Of a stretch of 64,000 nt of DNA, positions 1-8,786 are shown in pieces. Origin of the DNA: Mesorhizobium sp. GTDB lineage: Bacteria; Pseudomonadota; Alphaproteobacteria; Rhizobiales; Rhizobiaceae. Each line of letters starts with the position of its first letter. Position 1 is the stretch's first letter. The stretch is from contig JAIPUZ010000126.1 in assembly GCA_022833215.1 (NCBI GenBank), positions 57,041 to 121,040 of the forward strand, in the 5' to 3' direction. The notes under the pieces were generated by a model. It ran no database searches. It was not told where the DNA came from and saw only the letters and a program-made list of their open reading frames with translations. A program made the translations under genes and the position numbers.

Positions 1-815
1 CGCAATAGAGCCCGGGCAGTGTCAAGGCGAATCCGCCGATACGTCTCCATCACAGAAATGCCGAGAGATTTTGAAAACTGTCTCTGCATCTGCCGAACGG
101 ACAGGCCCGACAGCACAGCGAGCTGTGCAATGGTCAGCGGGTCAGCGATATGCGTCTCCATCAGCTCGATCGCCGCGTGAACCGCTGCGGGAAGCATGCC
201 GAAGCGCGCAGTGATGCTGCTCTGCTGCGGTGCGTCAGGCTGCCGAACCTCGGCCTGGATGAACCAGTCGCTGATCCGCTGGGCAAATTGCGTGCCGTGG
301 TCGCGGGAGATGATAGCGTGCATCATGTCCAGCGGGGCCGCACCGCCGGCACATGTGTACCTGTCTCGGTCGATTAAATAGAGGCGCTGTTCCAGCAGGA
401 GATTGGGAAAGACGCGACGCATTTGGTCGTAGTGATGCCAATGCACTGTGAACCGCCGTTTTTCCAGAAGCCCCGCATCGGCCAGAATCAGAGCCCCACC
501 CGATATCCCACCGAGGGCCACCCCCGTCCTGTCCAGCTCCCGTAACCAGACTGACAATCGGGTATCGCGCGCGGCAAGCGGGTCGCCTCCGGCGATTACA
601 AAAACAATGTCGAAGTCAAACCCGGCCGTAGCGATGTCCTGGGCCTCGCAGAAAAACCCGACCGAAGAGCGCGACTGACCGCCGCCGAGAGACATCACCC
701 GGATGTCATAGAGTTTCTGCGAAGCAAACAGATTTGCCGCACGCATCGGCTCCAACGCGGCTGCGGTCGACATCAGCGCATAGCCGTCCAGAAGGAAAAA
801 CCCGAATTTTTTCAT
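1..815 (-). CDS. GlxA/AraC-family transcriptional regulator (3' end outside window)
   Basis: Transcription regulator with an N-terminal DJ-1/PfpI-like domain (about residues 1-190) and a C-terminal AraC-type helix-turn-helix domain that continues past the window edge. Visible features are the typical start MKKFGFFLLDGYAL, the conserved block YTCAGGAAPLDMM around Cys155, and the beginning of the AraC domain (ADPLTIAQLAVLSGLSVRQ). It is divergent from the sarcosine oxidase operon, with 116 bp between the starts. Members of this family (GbdR/SouR-like) commonly activate glycine-betaine, dimethylglycine or sarcosine catabolism, so a role as activator of the sox operon is likely but inferred. The start at 815 is the first ATG in frame. 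Confidence 0.85.
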   Translation of the reverse strand, partial: MKKFGFFLLDGYALMSTAAALEPMRAANLFASQKLYDIRVMSLGGGQSRSSVGFFCEAQDIATAGFDFDIVFVIAGGDPLAARDTRLSVWLRELDRTGVALGGISGGALILADAGLLEKRRFTVHWHHYDQMRRVFPNLLLEQRLYLIDRDRYTCAGGAAPLDMMHAIISRDHGTQFAQRISDWFIQAEVRQPDAPQQSSITARFGMLPAAVHAAIELMETHIADPLTIAQLAVLSGLSVRQMQRQFSKSLGISVMETYRRIRLDTARALL

Positions 816-901
816 CTAAAGCCTCAAGCTTCGTTTCCTGATGTCCTTTTTAGAAAAGCATATGACCTTACAGAGAAATACCATCAAACACGACGCCTGT
901 A

Positions 902-916
902 GTCTGACCACCAGAC
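902..916. promoter_or_regulatory. Inverted repeat in the regulator/soxB divergent promoter region
   Basis: A 5-bp inverted repeat with a 5-bp spacer (GTCTG-ACCAC-CAGAC) lies just before the AAAGGAG ribosome-binding site of soxB, in the 116-bp divergent intergenic region. It could be a regulator site or a short leader hairpin. Nothing else recognisable is in this gap. Confidence 0.25.
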
Positions 917-931
917 AAAGGAGCGGCGTGC

Positions 932-2182
932 ATGAAATTTTCCGGGTTGAGGGTATTCACGGAGGCTCTGCGCGGCCACAAGGGCTGGAAGCCCCTGTGG
1001 CGCGATCCCGACCCACAGCCGGCCTACGACTACGTCATCGTCGGCGGCGGCGGGCACGGCCTGGCGACGGCCTACTACCTCGCCACGACCTTCAGGAAGG
1101 CGAAGGTCGCCGTGCTGGAGAAGGGCTGGCTGGGGTCGGGCAATATCGGCCGCAACACGACCATCATCCGTTCCAACTATCTCCTGCCCGACAACGAACC
1201 GTTCTACGAATTCTCGATGAAGCTCTGGGAAGGGCTGGAGCAGGAATTCAATTTCAACGCGATGGTCAGCCAGCGCGGCATCGTCAACCTGATCCATACC
1301 GACGCGCAGCGCGACGCCTACCGGCGGCGCGGCAACGCCATGCTGCTGGCCGGCGCCGACGCCGAACTGCTCGACCGCGAGCAGGTGCGGGTGATGATCC
1401 CGTTCCTAAACTTCGACAATGCCCGCTTCCCCATCAAGGGCGGCCTCCTCCAGCGCCGGGCCGGCACGGCGCGCCATGACGGCGTCGCCTGGGGCTATGC
1501 CCGCGGCGCCGACATGGTCGGCGTAGACCTGATCCAGAATTGCGAAGTCACCGGCTTTCGCATCGAGAACGGCCGCGTCAAGGGGCTGGAAACCACGCGC
1601 GGCCATATCGGCGCCGGCAAGGTCGGCGTCGCGGTGGCCGGCTCGACCGGCCGAGTGATGGCCGGGGCCGGCATGCGCCTGCCGATCGAGAGTCATGTGC
1701 TGCAAGCCTTCGTCTCGGAAGGGCTGAAGCCGACCATTCCGGGCGTCATCACCTTCGGCGCGGGGCATTTCTACGTCAGCCAGTCCGACAAGGGCGGCTT
1801 GGTGTTCGGCGGCGACATAGACGGCTACAATTCCTATGCCCAGCGCGGCAACCTGCCGGTCGTCGAGGACGTGGCCGAGGGCGGCATGGCGCTGATGCCG
1901 ATGATCGGCCGCGCCCGCCTGCTGCGCATCTGGGGCGGCATCATGGACATGTCGATGGATGGCTCGCCGATCATCGACCGCACGCCGGTCGACGGCCTCT
2001 ATCTCAACGCCGGCTGGTGCTATGGCGGCTTCAAGGCGACGCCGGCCTCCGGCTACGCCTTCGCGCACCTGCTCGCCACCGACACGCCCCACGATACCGC
2101 CCGCGCCTACCGGCTGGACCGCTTCCAGCGCGGCTACGTCATCGACGAAAAGGGCGTTGGCGCCCAACCGAACCTGCATTGA
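932..2182 (+). CDS. soxB: Sarcosine oxidase, beta subunit
   Basis: FAD/FMN-binding subunit of heterotetrameric sarcosine oxidase, which demethylates sarcosine to glycine and transfers the methyl group to tetrahydrofolate (releasing H2O2). The 416-residue protein has the dinucleotide-binding motif VIVGGGGHGLATAYYL at about 35-50 and the block GTARHDGVAWGY. His182 there corresponds to the covalent FMN attachment histidine of the family. It is first in soxBDAG-folD-purU, and an AAAGGAG ribosome-binding site precedes the ATG. Length and order are standard for the family. A paralogue acting on another N-methyl compound cannot be excluded, because the partner delta subunit is unusual. Confidence 0.93.
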   Translation: MKFSGLRVFTEALRGHKGWKPLWRDPDPQPAYDYVIVGGGGHGLATAYYLATTFRKAKVAVLEKGWLGSGNIGRNTTIIRSNYLLPDNEPFYEFSMKLWEGLEQEFNFNAMVSQRGIVNLIHTDAQRDAYRRRGNAMLLAGADAELLDREQVRVMIPFLNFDNARFPIKGGLLQRRAGTARHDGVAWGYARGADMVGVDLIQNCEVTGFRIENGRVKGLETTRGHIGAGKVGVAVAGSTGRVMAGAGMRLPIESHVLQAFVSEGLKPTIPGVITFGAGHFYVSQSDKGGLVFGGDIDGYNSYAQRGNLPVVEDVAEGGMALMPMIGRARLLRIWGGIMDMSMDGSPIIDRTPVDGLYLNAGWCYGGFKATPASGYAFAHLLATDTPHDTARAYRLDRFQRGYVIDEKGVGAQPNLH

Positions 2183-2192
2183 GGCCGCACCG

Positions 2193-2483
2193 ATGCTGAT
2201 CCCCCATCCTCTTCTCGGCCCGCGCGACGCGCAGGAATTCACGTATCTCGGCGACGCCGCGCTGCTGAACCGTCCCGACGGCATGGCCGCGGACGCGCAA
2301 GCCGCCTTCAACGATTATGTCTACCTGCGCGACAACCCGGCCGGCGTGCATCGGGAACTGTGGTTCCACGAGCAGGGCGACCGGAGCTGGGTGGTTGTCA
2401 CGCGCAATACGGTGACGCATGAAATCCTCGGCGCGGAACTCGCGCGCGACGTGGCGCTCGCCGCCAAGGCAGGCGCCGCATGA
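2193..2483 (+). CDS. soxD: Sarcosine oxidase, delta subunit, lacking the zinc cysteines
   Basis: Small subunit (96 residues) of the heterotetrameric enzyme, between soxB (10-bp gap) and soxA (4-bp ATGA overlap). The framework GPRDAQEFTYLGDAA and the C-terminal TRNTVTHEIL identify the family. Canonical SoxD binds zinc through a CPxCG motif at the N-terminus plus a His and a Cys near residue 60. Here the N-terminus reads MLIPHPLLGPRD and the later site reads FHEQGDRSW, so all three cysteines are missing and only the His remains. This copy is therefore predicted to be zinc-free. The ATG at 2193 gives the family's usual start. Confidence 0.88.
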   Translation: MLIPHPLLGPRDAQEFTYLGDAALLNRPDGMAADAQAAFNDYVYLRDNPAGVHRELWFHEQGDRSWVVVTRNTVTHEILGAELARDVALAAKAGAA

Positions 2484-5410
2484 GACTCGCAGGCGGATTG
2501 ATCGACCTCGGCCGCACGCTGCGCTTCACCTTCGACGGCAAGCCGTATGAAGGCCATCCCGGCGACACGCTTGCTTCCGCGCTGCTGGCGAATGACGTGC
2601 GCCTCGTCGGACGCAGCTTCAAATATCACCGGCCGCGCGGCGTCTTCTCCGCCGGCTCGGAGGAGCCGAACGCGCTGGTCGAGCTGCGCTCCGGCGCGCG
2701 GCGTGAGCCGAACACCCGCGCCACCGTTACCGAACTGTTCGATGGGCTGGAAGCCCATAGCCAGAACCGCTGGCCCTCGCTTTCCTTCGACGCGCTGGCC
2801 GTCAACGACCTGTTCGCGGACTTCCTCACCGCCGGCTTCTACTACAAGACCTTCATGTGGCCGCGCGCCTTGTGGGAAAAGCTCTACGAGCCGGCGATCC
2901 GCCGGGCGGCGGGGCTGGGCAGCCTGTCGATGCAGCCCGACCCGGACGCCTACGACAAGGGTTTCCTGCATTGCGACCTGCTGGTGGTCGGCGCCGGTGC
3001 CGCCGGCCTTGCCGCCGCGCTGACGGCGGCGCGCGCCGGCGCGCGGGTCATCCTCGCCGACGAGGACAGCCGCCTCGGCGGCCGGCTACTTTCCGAGAGC
3101 GACCGGCTCGACGACGCCCCGGCGGGCGAATGGATCACCAAAGCCGAGGCTGAATTCGCGAGCCTCCCCAACATCCGCGTCATGCGCCGTACGACCGTGT
3201 TCGGCGCCTTCGACCATGGCGTCTACGGCGCGGTCGAGCGGGTGAGCGACCATCTCGCCGAGCCCGGCGCACAGGTGCGCCAGACGCTGTGGCGCATCAC
3301 CGCCAAGCGGACGATCCTGGCCGCCGGCGCGACCGAGCGGCACATCCCCTTCCGCAACAACGACCGTCCCGGCATCATTCTGGCCGGTGCTTTGCGCGCC
3401 TACGCCAACCGCTGGGCCGTCAGCCCGGCCCGGCGCGTCGCCATCTTCACCAACAATGACGACGGACACCGCACGGCGCGCGATCTTCTGGCGAAAGGCG
3501 TCGGCGTCGCCGCGGTGGTGGATTCGCGCGCCGACGCCAGGGCGACCGGCGACTATAGGCTGATCGCCGGCGCGACCGTTTCCGGTAGCAAGGGCCGGCT
3601 CGGCCTCACATCCATCGAGGTGACGCACGGCGGCGGGACAGAATGGATCGCCTGCGGCGCGCTCGGCGTTTCGGGCGGCTGGAATCCAAATGTCCACCTC
3701 GCCTCGCATCATCGCGGGCGGCCAATCTGGGACGAGGCGTTGCAAACCTTTTTGCCGGGCGACGACTTTCCTGCGGGCATGGTGGTGGCCGGGGCCGCCG
3801 CCGGCCAGGGCGGCACCGCGGCCGCGATGGCTTCCGGTGCCGAGGCGGCTGTGACGGCGCTGAGCGCGCTAGGCATCGAGGCGAAGCGGCCTACCCTTCC
3901 CCGTGCCGAGGATGCGGCGGCTGGCCTCCAGCCGCTCTGGCATGTGCCCGGCAAAGGCCGCGCCTGGGTCGATTTCCAGAACGACGTCACCGTCAAGGAC
4001 GTCAAGCTGGCCTATCAGGAGAACATGCGCCCGGTCGAGCACCTGAAGCGCTGGACCACGCTCGGCATGGCGACCGACCAGGGCAAGACGGCGAACGTCA
4101 CCGCGCTGGCGGTGATGGCGGAACTGACCGGCAAATCGATTCCGCAGACGGGAACGACGATTTTCCGCCCGCCCTACACGCCGGTTTCCCTGTCGGTTCT
4201 CGGCGGCGGCGACAGCGGCGCACATTTCCGCCCGACGCGGCTCACCCCGAGCCACGAATGGGCGAAGGCGCAAGGCGCGGTCTTCGTCGAGGTCGGCCAA
4301 TGGATGCGGGCGCAATATTTCCCGCAAGCCGGCGAGACGCATTGGCGCCAGACGGTCGACCGCGAGGTGCTGGCGACGCGCAAGGGCGTCGGGATCTGCG
4401 ACGTCACCACGCTCGGCAAGGTCGACGTGCAGGGCGCGGACGCCGCCGAATTTCTCGACCGGCTCTATTGCAACGCCATGAAGAGCCTCAAGGTCGGCAT
4501 GGTGCGCTACGGCCTCATGCTGCGCGAGGACGGACATGCCTATGACGACGGCACCTGCGCGCGGCTTGGCGAGCAGCACTATGTCGTGACCACCACGACG
4601 GCGCAGGCCGGCCCGGTCTATCGCCACATGGAATTCGCCCGCCAGTGCCTCTGGCCGGAGCTCGACGTTCAGCTCATCTCGACCACGGACGCTTGGGCGC
4701 AGTTTTCCGTCGCCGGGCCGAGCGCCCGCCGGCTGCTGGAGCGCGTGGTGGACGGCTTCGACCTTTCCAACGAAGCCTTCCCCTTCATGGCCTGCGCCGG
4801 CCTCACGGTCTGCGGGGGCCTGAGGGCGCGGCTCTTCCGCATCTCCTTCTCGGGGGAACTGGCCTACGAGATCGCCGTCCCCGCCCGCTACGGCAATGCG
4901 CTGATGGCGCGGCTGGTGGAGAGAGGCGCGGACCTCGGCGCGACGCCCTACGGCACCGAAGCACTCGGCGTGATGCGCATCGAGAAGGGCCACGCCGCCG
5001 GCAACGAGCTGAACGGCCAGACTACCGCGCAGATGCTCGGCATGGGCCGGATGGTTTCCGCGAAGAAGGACGCGATCGGCACCGTCATGACCCGGCGCGA
5101 GGGCCTTGTCGCTGAAACGCGCACCCTCGTCGGCCTGCAGCCGGTCGATCCGGCCGAGCCCGTCGTCGCCGGCTCGCATCTCTTCGCTGGGGATGCGGCG
5201 CAGAACACGGAGACCGATCAAGGTTGGATCACCTCGGCCTGCTACTCGCCCCATCTAGGCTCGGCCATCGGCCTCGGCTTGCTCGCCAATGGCGCCGAGC
5301 GGCTCGGCGAGGTGATCGTCGCGGCCAACCCGCTGCAAGGCCAACGCGTCGCACTGCGCGTCGTATCGCCCCATTTCATCGATCCCGAGGGAGAGCGCCT
5401 CCGTGTCTGA
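2480..5410 (+). CDS. soxA: Sarcosine oxidase, alpha subunit
   Basis: Large subunit of sarcosine oxidase (976 residues, normal for the family). It has an N-terminal ferredoxin-fold segment (GHPGDTLASALLANDV, SFKYHRPRG), an NAD-binding domain with VVGAGAAGLAAAL near residues 168-180, and a C-terminal aminomethyltransferase (GcvT-like) domain from about residue 600 that binds tetrahydrofolate and accepts the methylene group as 5,10-methylene-THF. The start overlaps the soxD stop (ATGA) and the end overlaps soxG by 8 bp, indicating translational coupling. No frameshift is seen over the full length. Confidence 0.95.
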   Translation: MRLAGGLIDLGRTLRFTFDGKPYEGHPGDTLASALLANDVRLVGRSFKYHRPRGVFSAGSEEPNALVELRSGARREPNTRATVTELFDGLEAHSQNRWPSLSFDALAVNDLFADFLTAGFYYKTFMWPRALWEKLYEPAIRRAAGLGSLSMQPDPDAYDKGFLHCDLLVVGAGAAGLAAALTAARAGARVILADEDSRLGGRLLSESDRLDDAPAGEWITKAEAEFASLPNIRVMRRTTVFGAFDHGVYGAVERVSDHLAEPGAQVRQTLWRITAKRTILAAGATERHIPFRNNDRPGIILAGALRAYANRWAVSPARRVAIFTNNDDGHRTARDLLAKGVGVAAVVDSRADARATGDYRLIAGATVSGSKGRLGLTSIEVTHGGGTEWIACGALGVSGGWNPNVHLASHHRGRPIWDEALQTFLPGDDFPAGMVVAGAAAGQGGTAAAMASGAEAAVTALSALGIEAKRPTLPRAEDAAAGLQPLWHVPGKGRAWVDFQNDVTVKDVKLAYQENMRPVEHLKRWTTLGMATDQGKTANVTALAVMAELTGKSIPQTGTTIFRPPYTPVSLSVLGGGDSGAHFRPTRLTPSHEWAKAQGAVFVEVGQWMRAQYFPQAGETHWRQTVDREVLATRKGVGICDVTTLGKVDVQGADAAEFLDRLYCNAMKSLKVGMVRYGLMLREDGHAYDDGTCARLGEQHYVVTTTTAQAGPVYRHMEFARQCLWPELDVQLISTTDAWAQFSVAGPSARRLLERVVDGFDLSNEAFPFMACAGLTVCGGLRARLFRISFSGELAYEIAVPARYGNALMARLVERGADLGATPYGTEALGVMRIEKGHAAGNELNGQTTAQMLGMGRMVSAKKDAIGTVMTRREGLVAETRTLVGLQPVDPAEPVVAGSHLFAGDAAQNTETDQGWITSACYSPHLGSAIGLGLLANGAERLGEVIVAANPLQGQRVALRVVSPHFIDPEGERLRV

Positions 5411-5969
5411 CCTGAAGCCCCTGACCGCGCTCGGCGATGCGAGCGCCCGCACCGTCACGCACGGCGTGCTCACACTCAAGGAAAACAACGCCTTGGCGCT
5501 CGTCTCGCTGGCGCTTCGCCGCGATAGCCCGGAGCCCACTCCCTTCGGTCTCGGCCTGCCCGGCCCCGGCCTCTGGGCGAGTAGCGGAAGCATTGCTGCG
5601 CTGTGGACCGGCCCCGGCCAATGGCTGCTCGAAGCCCCCGGCCGCGCTGAAAGCGATTTCGCCGCCGAAGCGGCCGCCGCCTGCCCCGGCTGCTCCGTAA
5701 CGGAGCAGACCGACGGCTTCGCCGCCTTCGAGGTCCGCTCCGCCGCCGGCGAGGAGCCGATTCTCGCGTTGATGGCAAAACTCGTGAACCTCGATTCTGC
5801 CCGCTTCGGCCCCGGCACCGCCACCCGCACCGGGCTCGAACATATGAGCGTCTTCGTCATCCGCCGCGCGGCGGACCGGCTTGCCGTGATCGGCATGCGC
5901 TCGGCCGCCGGCACGCTCTGGCATGCGCTGGAAACCACCGCCGCGCGCCTCGCGGAGCCCCGCGCATGA
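5403..5969 (+). CDS. soxG: Sarcosine oxidase, gamma subunit
   Basis: Gamma subunit of heterotetrameric sarcosine oxidase (188 residues). It overlaps soxA by 8 bp and folD by 4 bp. Recognised by position and by family blocks such as [21 protein letters not shown] and the C-terminal [18 protein letters not shown]. It is a non-catalytic subunit distantly related to the THF-binding aminomethyltransferase fold. Sequence conservation is low in this family, so the call rests partly on operon order. Confidence 0.9.
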   Translation: MSDLKPLTALGDASARTVTHGVLTLKENNALALVSLALRRDSPEPTPFGLGLPGPGLWASSGSIAALWTGPGQWLLEAPGRAESDFAAEAAAACPGCSVTEQTDGFAAFEVRSAAGEEPILALMAKLVNLDSARFGPGTATRTGLEHMSVFVIRRAADRLAVIGMRSAAGTLWHALETTAARLAEPRA

Positions 5970-6835
5970 GGGTGGCACTGATCGACGGCAAGGCCTTCGC
6001 CGGGATGTTGCGCGAAAAGATCGCCCGCGAGGTCGCGGACCTTAAGGAAACGCACGGCCTCGTTCCCGGCCTTGCGGTGGTGCTCGTCGGGCAGGACCCG
6101 GCAAGCGAGGTCTATGTCCGCAGCAAGGGCACGCAGACGCGGGCCGCCGGAATGGCGAGCTTCGAGCACAAGCTACCCGAGACAACGCCGCAGACCGAAC
6201 TGGTCGCCCTGATCGAGCGGCTGAACGCCGACCCGGCGGTGCATGGCATCCTCGTGCAGCTTCCGCTTCCGGGCCATATGGACGCGACGGCGGTGATCGA
6301 CGCCATCGCCCCGGCCAAGGATGTCGACGGCTTCCATATCTCGAATGTCGGCCTGCTCGGCACGGGGCGGACTGCGATGGTGCCCTGCACGCCGGTCGGT
6401 TGCCTGATGCTGCTGCGCGACCGCCACGGCTCGCTTTCCGGGCTGAACGCCGTCGTCGTCGGGCGCTCCAACATCGTCGGCAAGCCGATGGCGCAGCTTC
6501 TGCTGGGCGAGGATTGCACCGTCACCGTCGCCCACAGCCGGACGAAGGATCTCGCCGGCATCTGCCGCCGCGCCGATATCCTGATCGCCGCCGTCGGCCA
6601 GCCCGGCATGGTGAAGCCCGACTGGATCAAGCCCGGTGCGACGGTCATCGATGTCGGCATCAACCGCATCGAGCGGGACGGCAAGTCTCGGTTGGTAGGC
6701 GATGTCGATGCCGCCGCCGCCGAGGTCGCGGGTGCCCTGACGCCGGTTCCTGGCGGCGTCGGCCCGATGACCATCGCCTGCCTTCTCGCCAATACCGTGA
6801 CGGCGTGCCGCCGCGCGCACGGCCTCGCCGCCTAA
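5966..6835 (+). CDS. folD: Bifunctional methylenetetrahydrofolate dehydrogenase / methenyl-THF cyclohydrolase
   Basis: FolD (289 residues) oxidises the 5,10-methylene-THF made by sarcosine oxidase to methenyl-THF (NADP-linked) and hydrolyses it to 10-formyl-THF. The active-site pair Tyr50/Lys54 in [11 protein letters not shown] matches E. coli FolD numbering. The nucleotide-binding segment [18 protein letters not shown] and the C-terminal [15 protein letters not shown] are both present. It is coupled to soxG by a 4-bp overlap. A plasmid copy dedicated to demethylation is usual beside soxBDAG in Rhizobiales. Confidence 0.96.
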   Translation: MRVALIDGKAFAGMLREKIAREVADLKETHGLVPGLAVVLVGQDPASEVYVRSKGTQTRAAGMASFEHKLPETTPQTELVALIERLNADPAVHGILVQLPLPGHMDATAVIDAIAPAKDVDGFHISNVGLLGTGRTAMVPCTPVGCLMLLRDRHGSLSGLNAVVVGRSNIVGKPMAQLLLGEDCTVTVAHSRTKDLAGICRRADILIAAVGQPGMVKPDWIKPGATVIDVGINRIERDGKSRLVGDVDAAAAEVAGALTPVPGGVGPMTIACLLANTVTACRRAHGLAA

Positions 6836-6859
6836 ACGTCCTATCGACCGGAGAGCGTC

Positions 6860-7744
6860 ATGACCAAATACACCCTCACCGTGACCTGCCAGTCCAGGCG
6901 CGGCATCGTCGCGGCCATCGCGGGATTCCTTGCCGAGAACGGCTGCAACATCAGCGACAGCGCCCAGTTCGACGACGCCGAAACCGGCCGCTTCTTTATG
7001 CGCGTGAGCTTCGTCAACGAGACGGGATGCGGGCTCGCGGCGCTGCGCAAGAGTTTCGCGCCGGTCGCCGAAAGCCTCGACCTGACCGCCGCCTTCCACG
7101 ACGAGAACGAGAAGATGAAAGTCGTGATCATGGTGAGCCGCTTCGGCCACTGCCTGAACGACCTGCTCTATCGCTGGCGGATCGGGGCGCTGGCCGTCGA
7201 TATCGTCGCGGTGATCTCAAACCACATGGATTACCAGAAGGTGGTGGTGAACCATGACATCCCGTTCCATTGCATCAGGGTCACCAAGGACAACAAGCCG
7301 CAGGCCGAGGCCGAGCAGATGCGGATCGTGCGCGACACCGGCGCCGAACTGGTCGTTCTTGCACGCTACATGCAGGTGCTTTCGGACGAAATGTGCCAGG
7401 CGATGTCGGGGCACATCATCAACATCCACCATTCGTTCCTACCGTCATTCAAGGGCGCGAACCCCTACAAGCAGGCCTTCGAGCGCGGCGTGAAGCTGAT
7501 CGGTGCGACCTCGCATTACGTCACCACCGACCTCGACGAAGGGCCGATCATCGAGCAGGACACGATCCGTGTAAGTCATGCGCAATCGCCCGAGGACTAC
7601 GTCAGCCTTGGCCGCGACGTCGAAAGCCAGGTGCTGGCTCGCGCGATCCACGCCCATATCCACCGCCGCGTCTTCCTCAATGAAAACAAGACCATAGTTT
7701 TCCCAGCCTCACCCGGAAGCTACGCAAGTGAAAGAATGGGTTAG
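6860..7744 (+). CDS. purU: Formyltetrahydrofolate deformylase
   Basis: PurU (294 residues) hydrolyses 10-formyl-THF to formate and THF, recycling the cofactor consumed during sarcosine demethylation. It has an N-terminal ACT domain (TLTVTCQSRRGIVAAIAGFL, residues 4-80) and a formyltransferase-fold catalytic domain with INIHHSFLPSFKGANPY and SHYVTTDLDEGPIIEQD carrying the Asn-His-Asp catalytic set. A GGAGAG ribosome-binding site precedes the ATG. It is the last gene of the operon. The C-terminus SPGSYASERMG looks complete, and its stop codon coincides with the edge of a foreign gene remnant on the other strand. Confidence 0.95.
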   Translation: MTKYTLTVTCQSRRGIVAAIAGFLAENGCNISDSAQFDDAETGRFFMRVSFVNETGCGLAALRKSFAPVAESLDLTAAFHDENEKMKVVIMVSRFGHCLNDLLYRWRIGALAVDIVAVISNHMDYQKVVVNHDIPFHCIRVTKDNKPQAEAEQMRIVRDTGAELVVLARYMQVLSDEMCQAMSGHIINIHHSFLPSFKGANPYKQAFERGVKLIGATSHYVTTDLDEGPIIEQDTIRVSHAQSPEDYVSLGRDVESQVLARAIHAHIHRRVFLNENKTIVFPASPGSYASERMG

Positions 7745-7872
7745 CGGTTCGCCCATCAGCAGGACGCTGGGGTTGAATACGATGGCCCATGCCAATGCAA
7801 TGCGCTGCGGCCAATCGCCGGACAGTTGGCTCGGAAAGCGCGACCAGTATCGCCATCTTGACCAACTGTAGG
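7742..7872 (-). pseudogene. Fragment of an ABC transporter ATPase
   Basis: The minus strand reads RFPSQLSGDWPQRIALAWAI followed by VFNPSVLLMGEPL. This matches the ABC signature and Walker B region of PotA/UgpC-type ATPases (LSGGQxQRVALARAL ... LLMDEPL) with several damaged positions (GG to GD, D to G). Neither the upstream Walker A nor the downstream part is present, so it is a short decayed remnant abutting the purU stop codon. Confidence 0.5.
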
Positions 7873-8305
7873 GCACACTTTCCACGTTATTCCGCGAGGC
7901 CGAGCGCGCGCCGACGTATATCGCCGGCTGGTTGACGACGATTTGCGGCGACTATGACACCGTCGAAAACATCGCCTCTTTCGAGGCCATGGACGCCGCG
8001 ATCCTTGCGATTGATGCCGACGAGACGGCCGTCAGCATCCTCGTTGCCAAGCGCCGCACCTATATCGGCTGTCATGAATCCCGGCCATGGTCAAAGGGCC
8101 GCGGCATGCCCTGCCTTGTGAGCCGCTGCATCAAAACCGGCCGGGTCAGAGGTGGAGGGCCCGAAGGACGTCAGCGCGAACCATGCGTGACGAGATTCCA
8201 GATTGCGAGGAGGGTGCCGGTAGCTCACGCCCGTGGTGCCGTTGTGGAGTGCCGCGAGACGGATGCGCGTGATCGTGACAAGCTTGCCAAGCTGGAGCAA
8301 CCGTT
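7873..8305. other. Gene-free stretch, no recognisable product
   Basis: About 430 bp between the ATPase remnant and the RidA-like gene. A plus-strand frame around 7905-8070 reads protein-like (YIAGWLTTICGDYDTVENIA and onward), but it has no convincing start, loses any protein-like character after about 8070, and I could not assign it to a family. It is most likely a gene fragment left by the same rearrangement that created the ATPase remnant. Confidence 0.4.
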
Positions 8306-8701
8306 TCACTCGCTGACCTTGGCATAGGTCTCGATCTCGATCCTTTGCCAGGGTCGGAACAGCGAGGCCACCTGGATAATCGTGGTGGCTGGTTTAATCT
8401 CGCCGAATGCTTCGAAATGAGCACGGGCCACCAATTCCTTGTCATCAATGTCGCGAAGATAGCAGATGGTGCGAACCACATGCTCGAACCCCGCGTCGGC
8501 GTCCTTGAGCGCTTTCTCGACGATTCCCAGAACCACCTTTGCCTGCTCGTAGGCGTCGCAGTTCTCGTAATCCTTGGTCACGCAGGTTCCGGACACGTGG
8601 ATATCCGAGCCGACGCGGACCGCGCGGGAATAGCCGTGGACGTTTTCATAAGGAATGCCGGAAGAGATATTCTTGCGGCCCTTGGGCAGAGTAACAGTCA
8701 A
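8306..8701 (-). CDS. RidA/YjgF/YER057c/UK114-family protein (non-canonical)
   Basis: 131-residue protein of the Rid family, whose archetype RidA hydrolyses reactive enamine/imine intermediates made by PLP enzymes. Family features are the SSGIPYEN start region, the core VHVSG-like strand (SDIHVSGTCVT), FEHVVRTICYLRDID and the C-terminal IEIETYAKV. The catalytic Arg of RidA (Arg105 in E. coli) would fall in PATTIIQVASLF, where this protein has Thr. It therefore belongs to a Rid subgroup without proven imine deaminase activity. It is the last gene of the minus-strand catabolic cluster that ends here. Confidence 0.85.
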   Translation of the reverse strand: MTVTLPKGRKNISSGIPYENVHGYSRAVRVGSDIHVSGTCVTKDYENCDAYEQAKVVLGIVEKALKDADAGFEHVVRTICYLRDIDDKELVARAHFEAFGEIKPATTIIQVASLFRPWQRIEIETYAKVSE

Positions 8702-8786
8702 GTTTGTTAGCTTTCTGAAGGAATGGCCGGGAGGTGCCGGCTGCGGGCAACGGAGCAGCCGGCGGCGATATGATGGAAAGGGTGGA

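Noticed and set aside
3869-5254. 461-codon open frame on the minus strand opposite soxA
   Set aside because: Shadow of soxA in a GC-rich gene: no family similarity, Arg/Ala/Gly-rich composition, no ribosome-binding site.
7932-8327. 131-codon frame starting with TTG downstream of purU
   Set aside because: The first part reads protein-like but the frame turns to Arg/Gly-rich shadow after about 8070, and no ribosome-binding site is seen; treated as debris.
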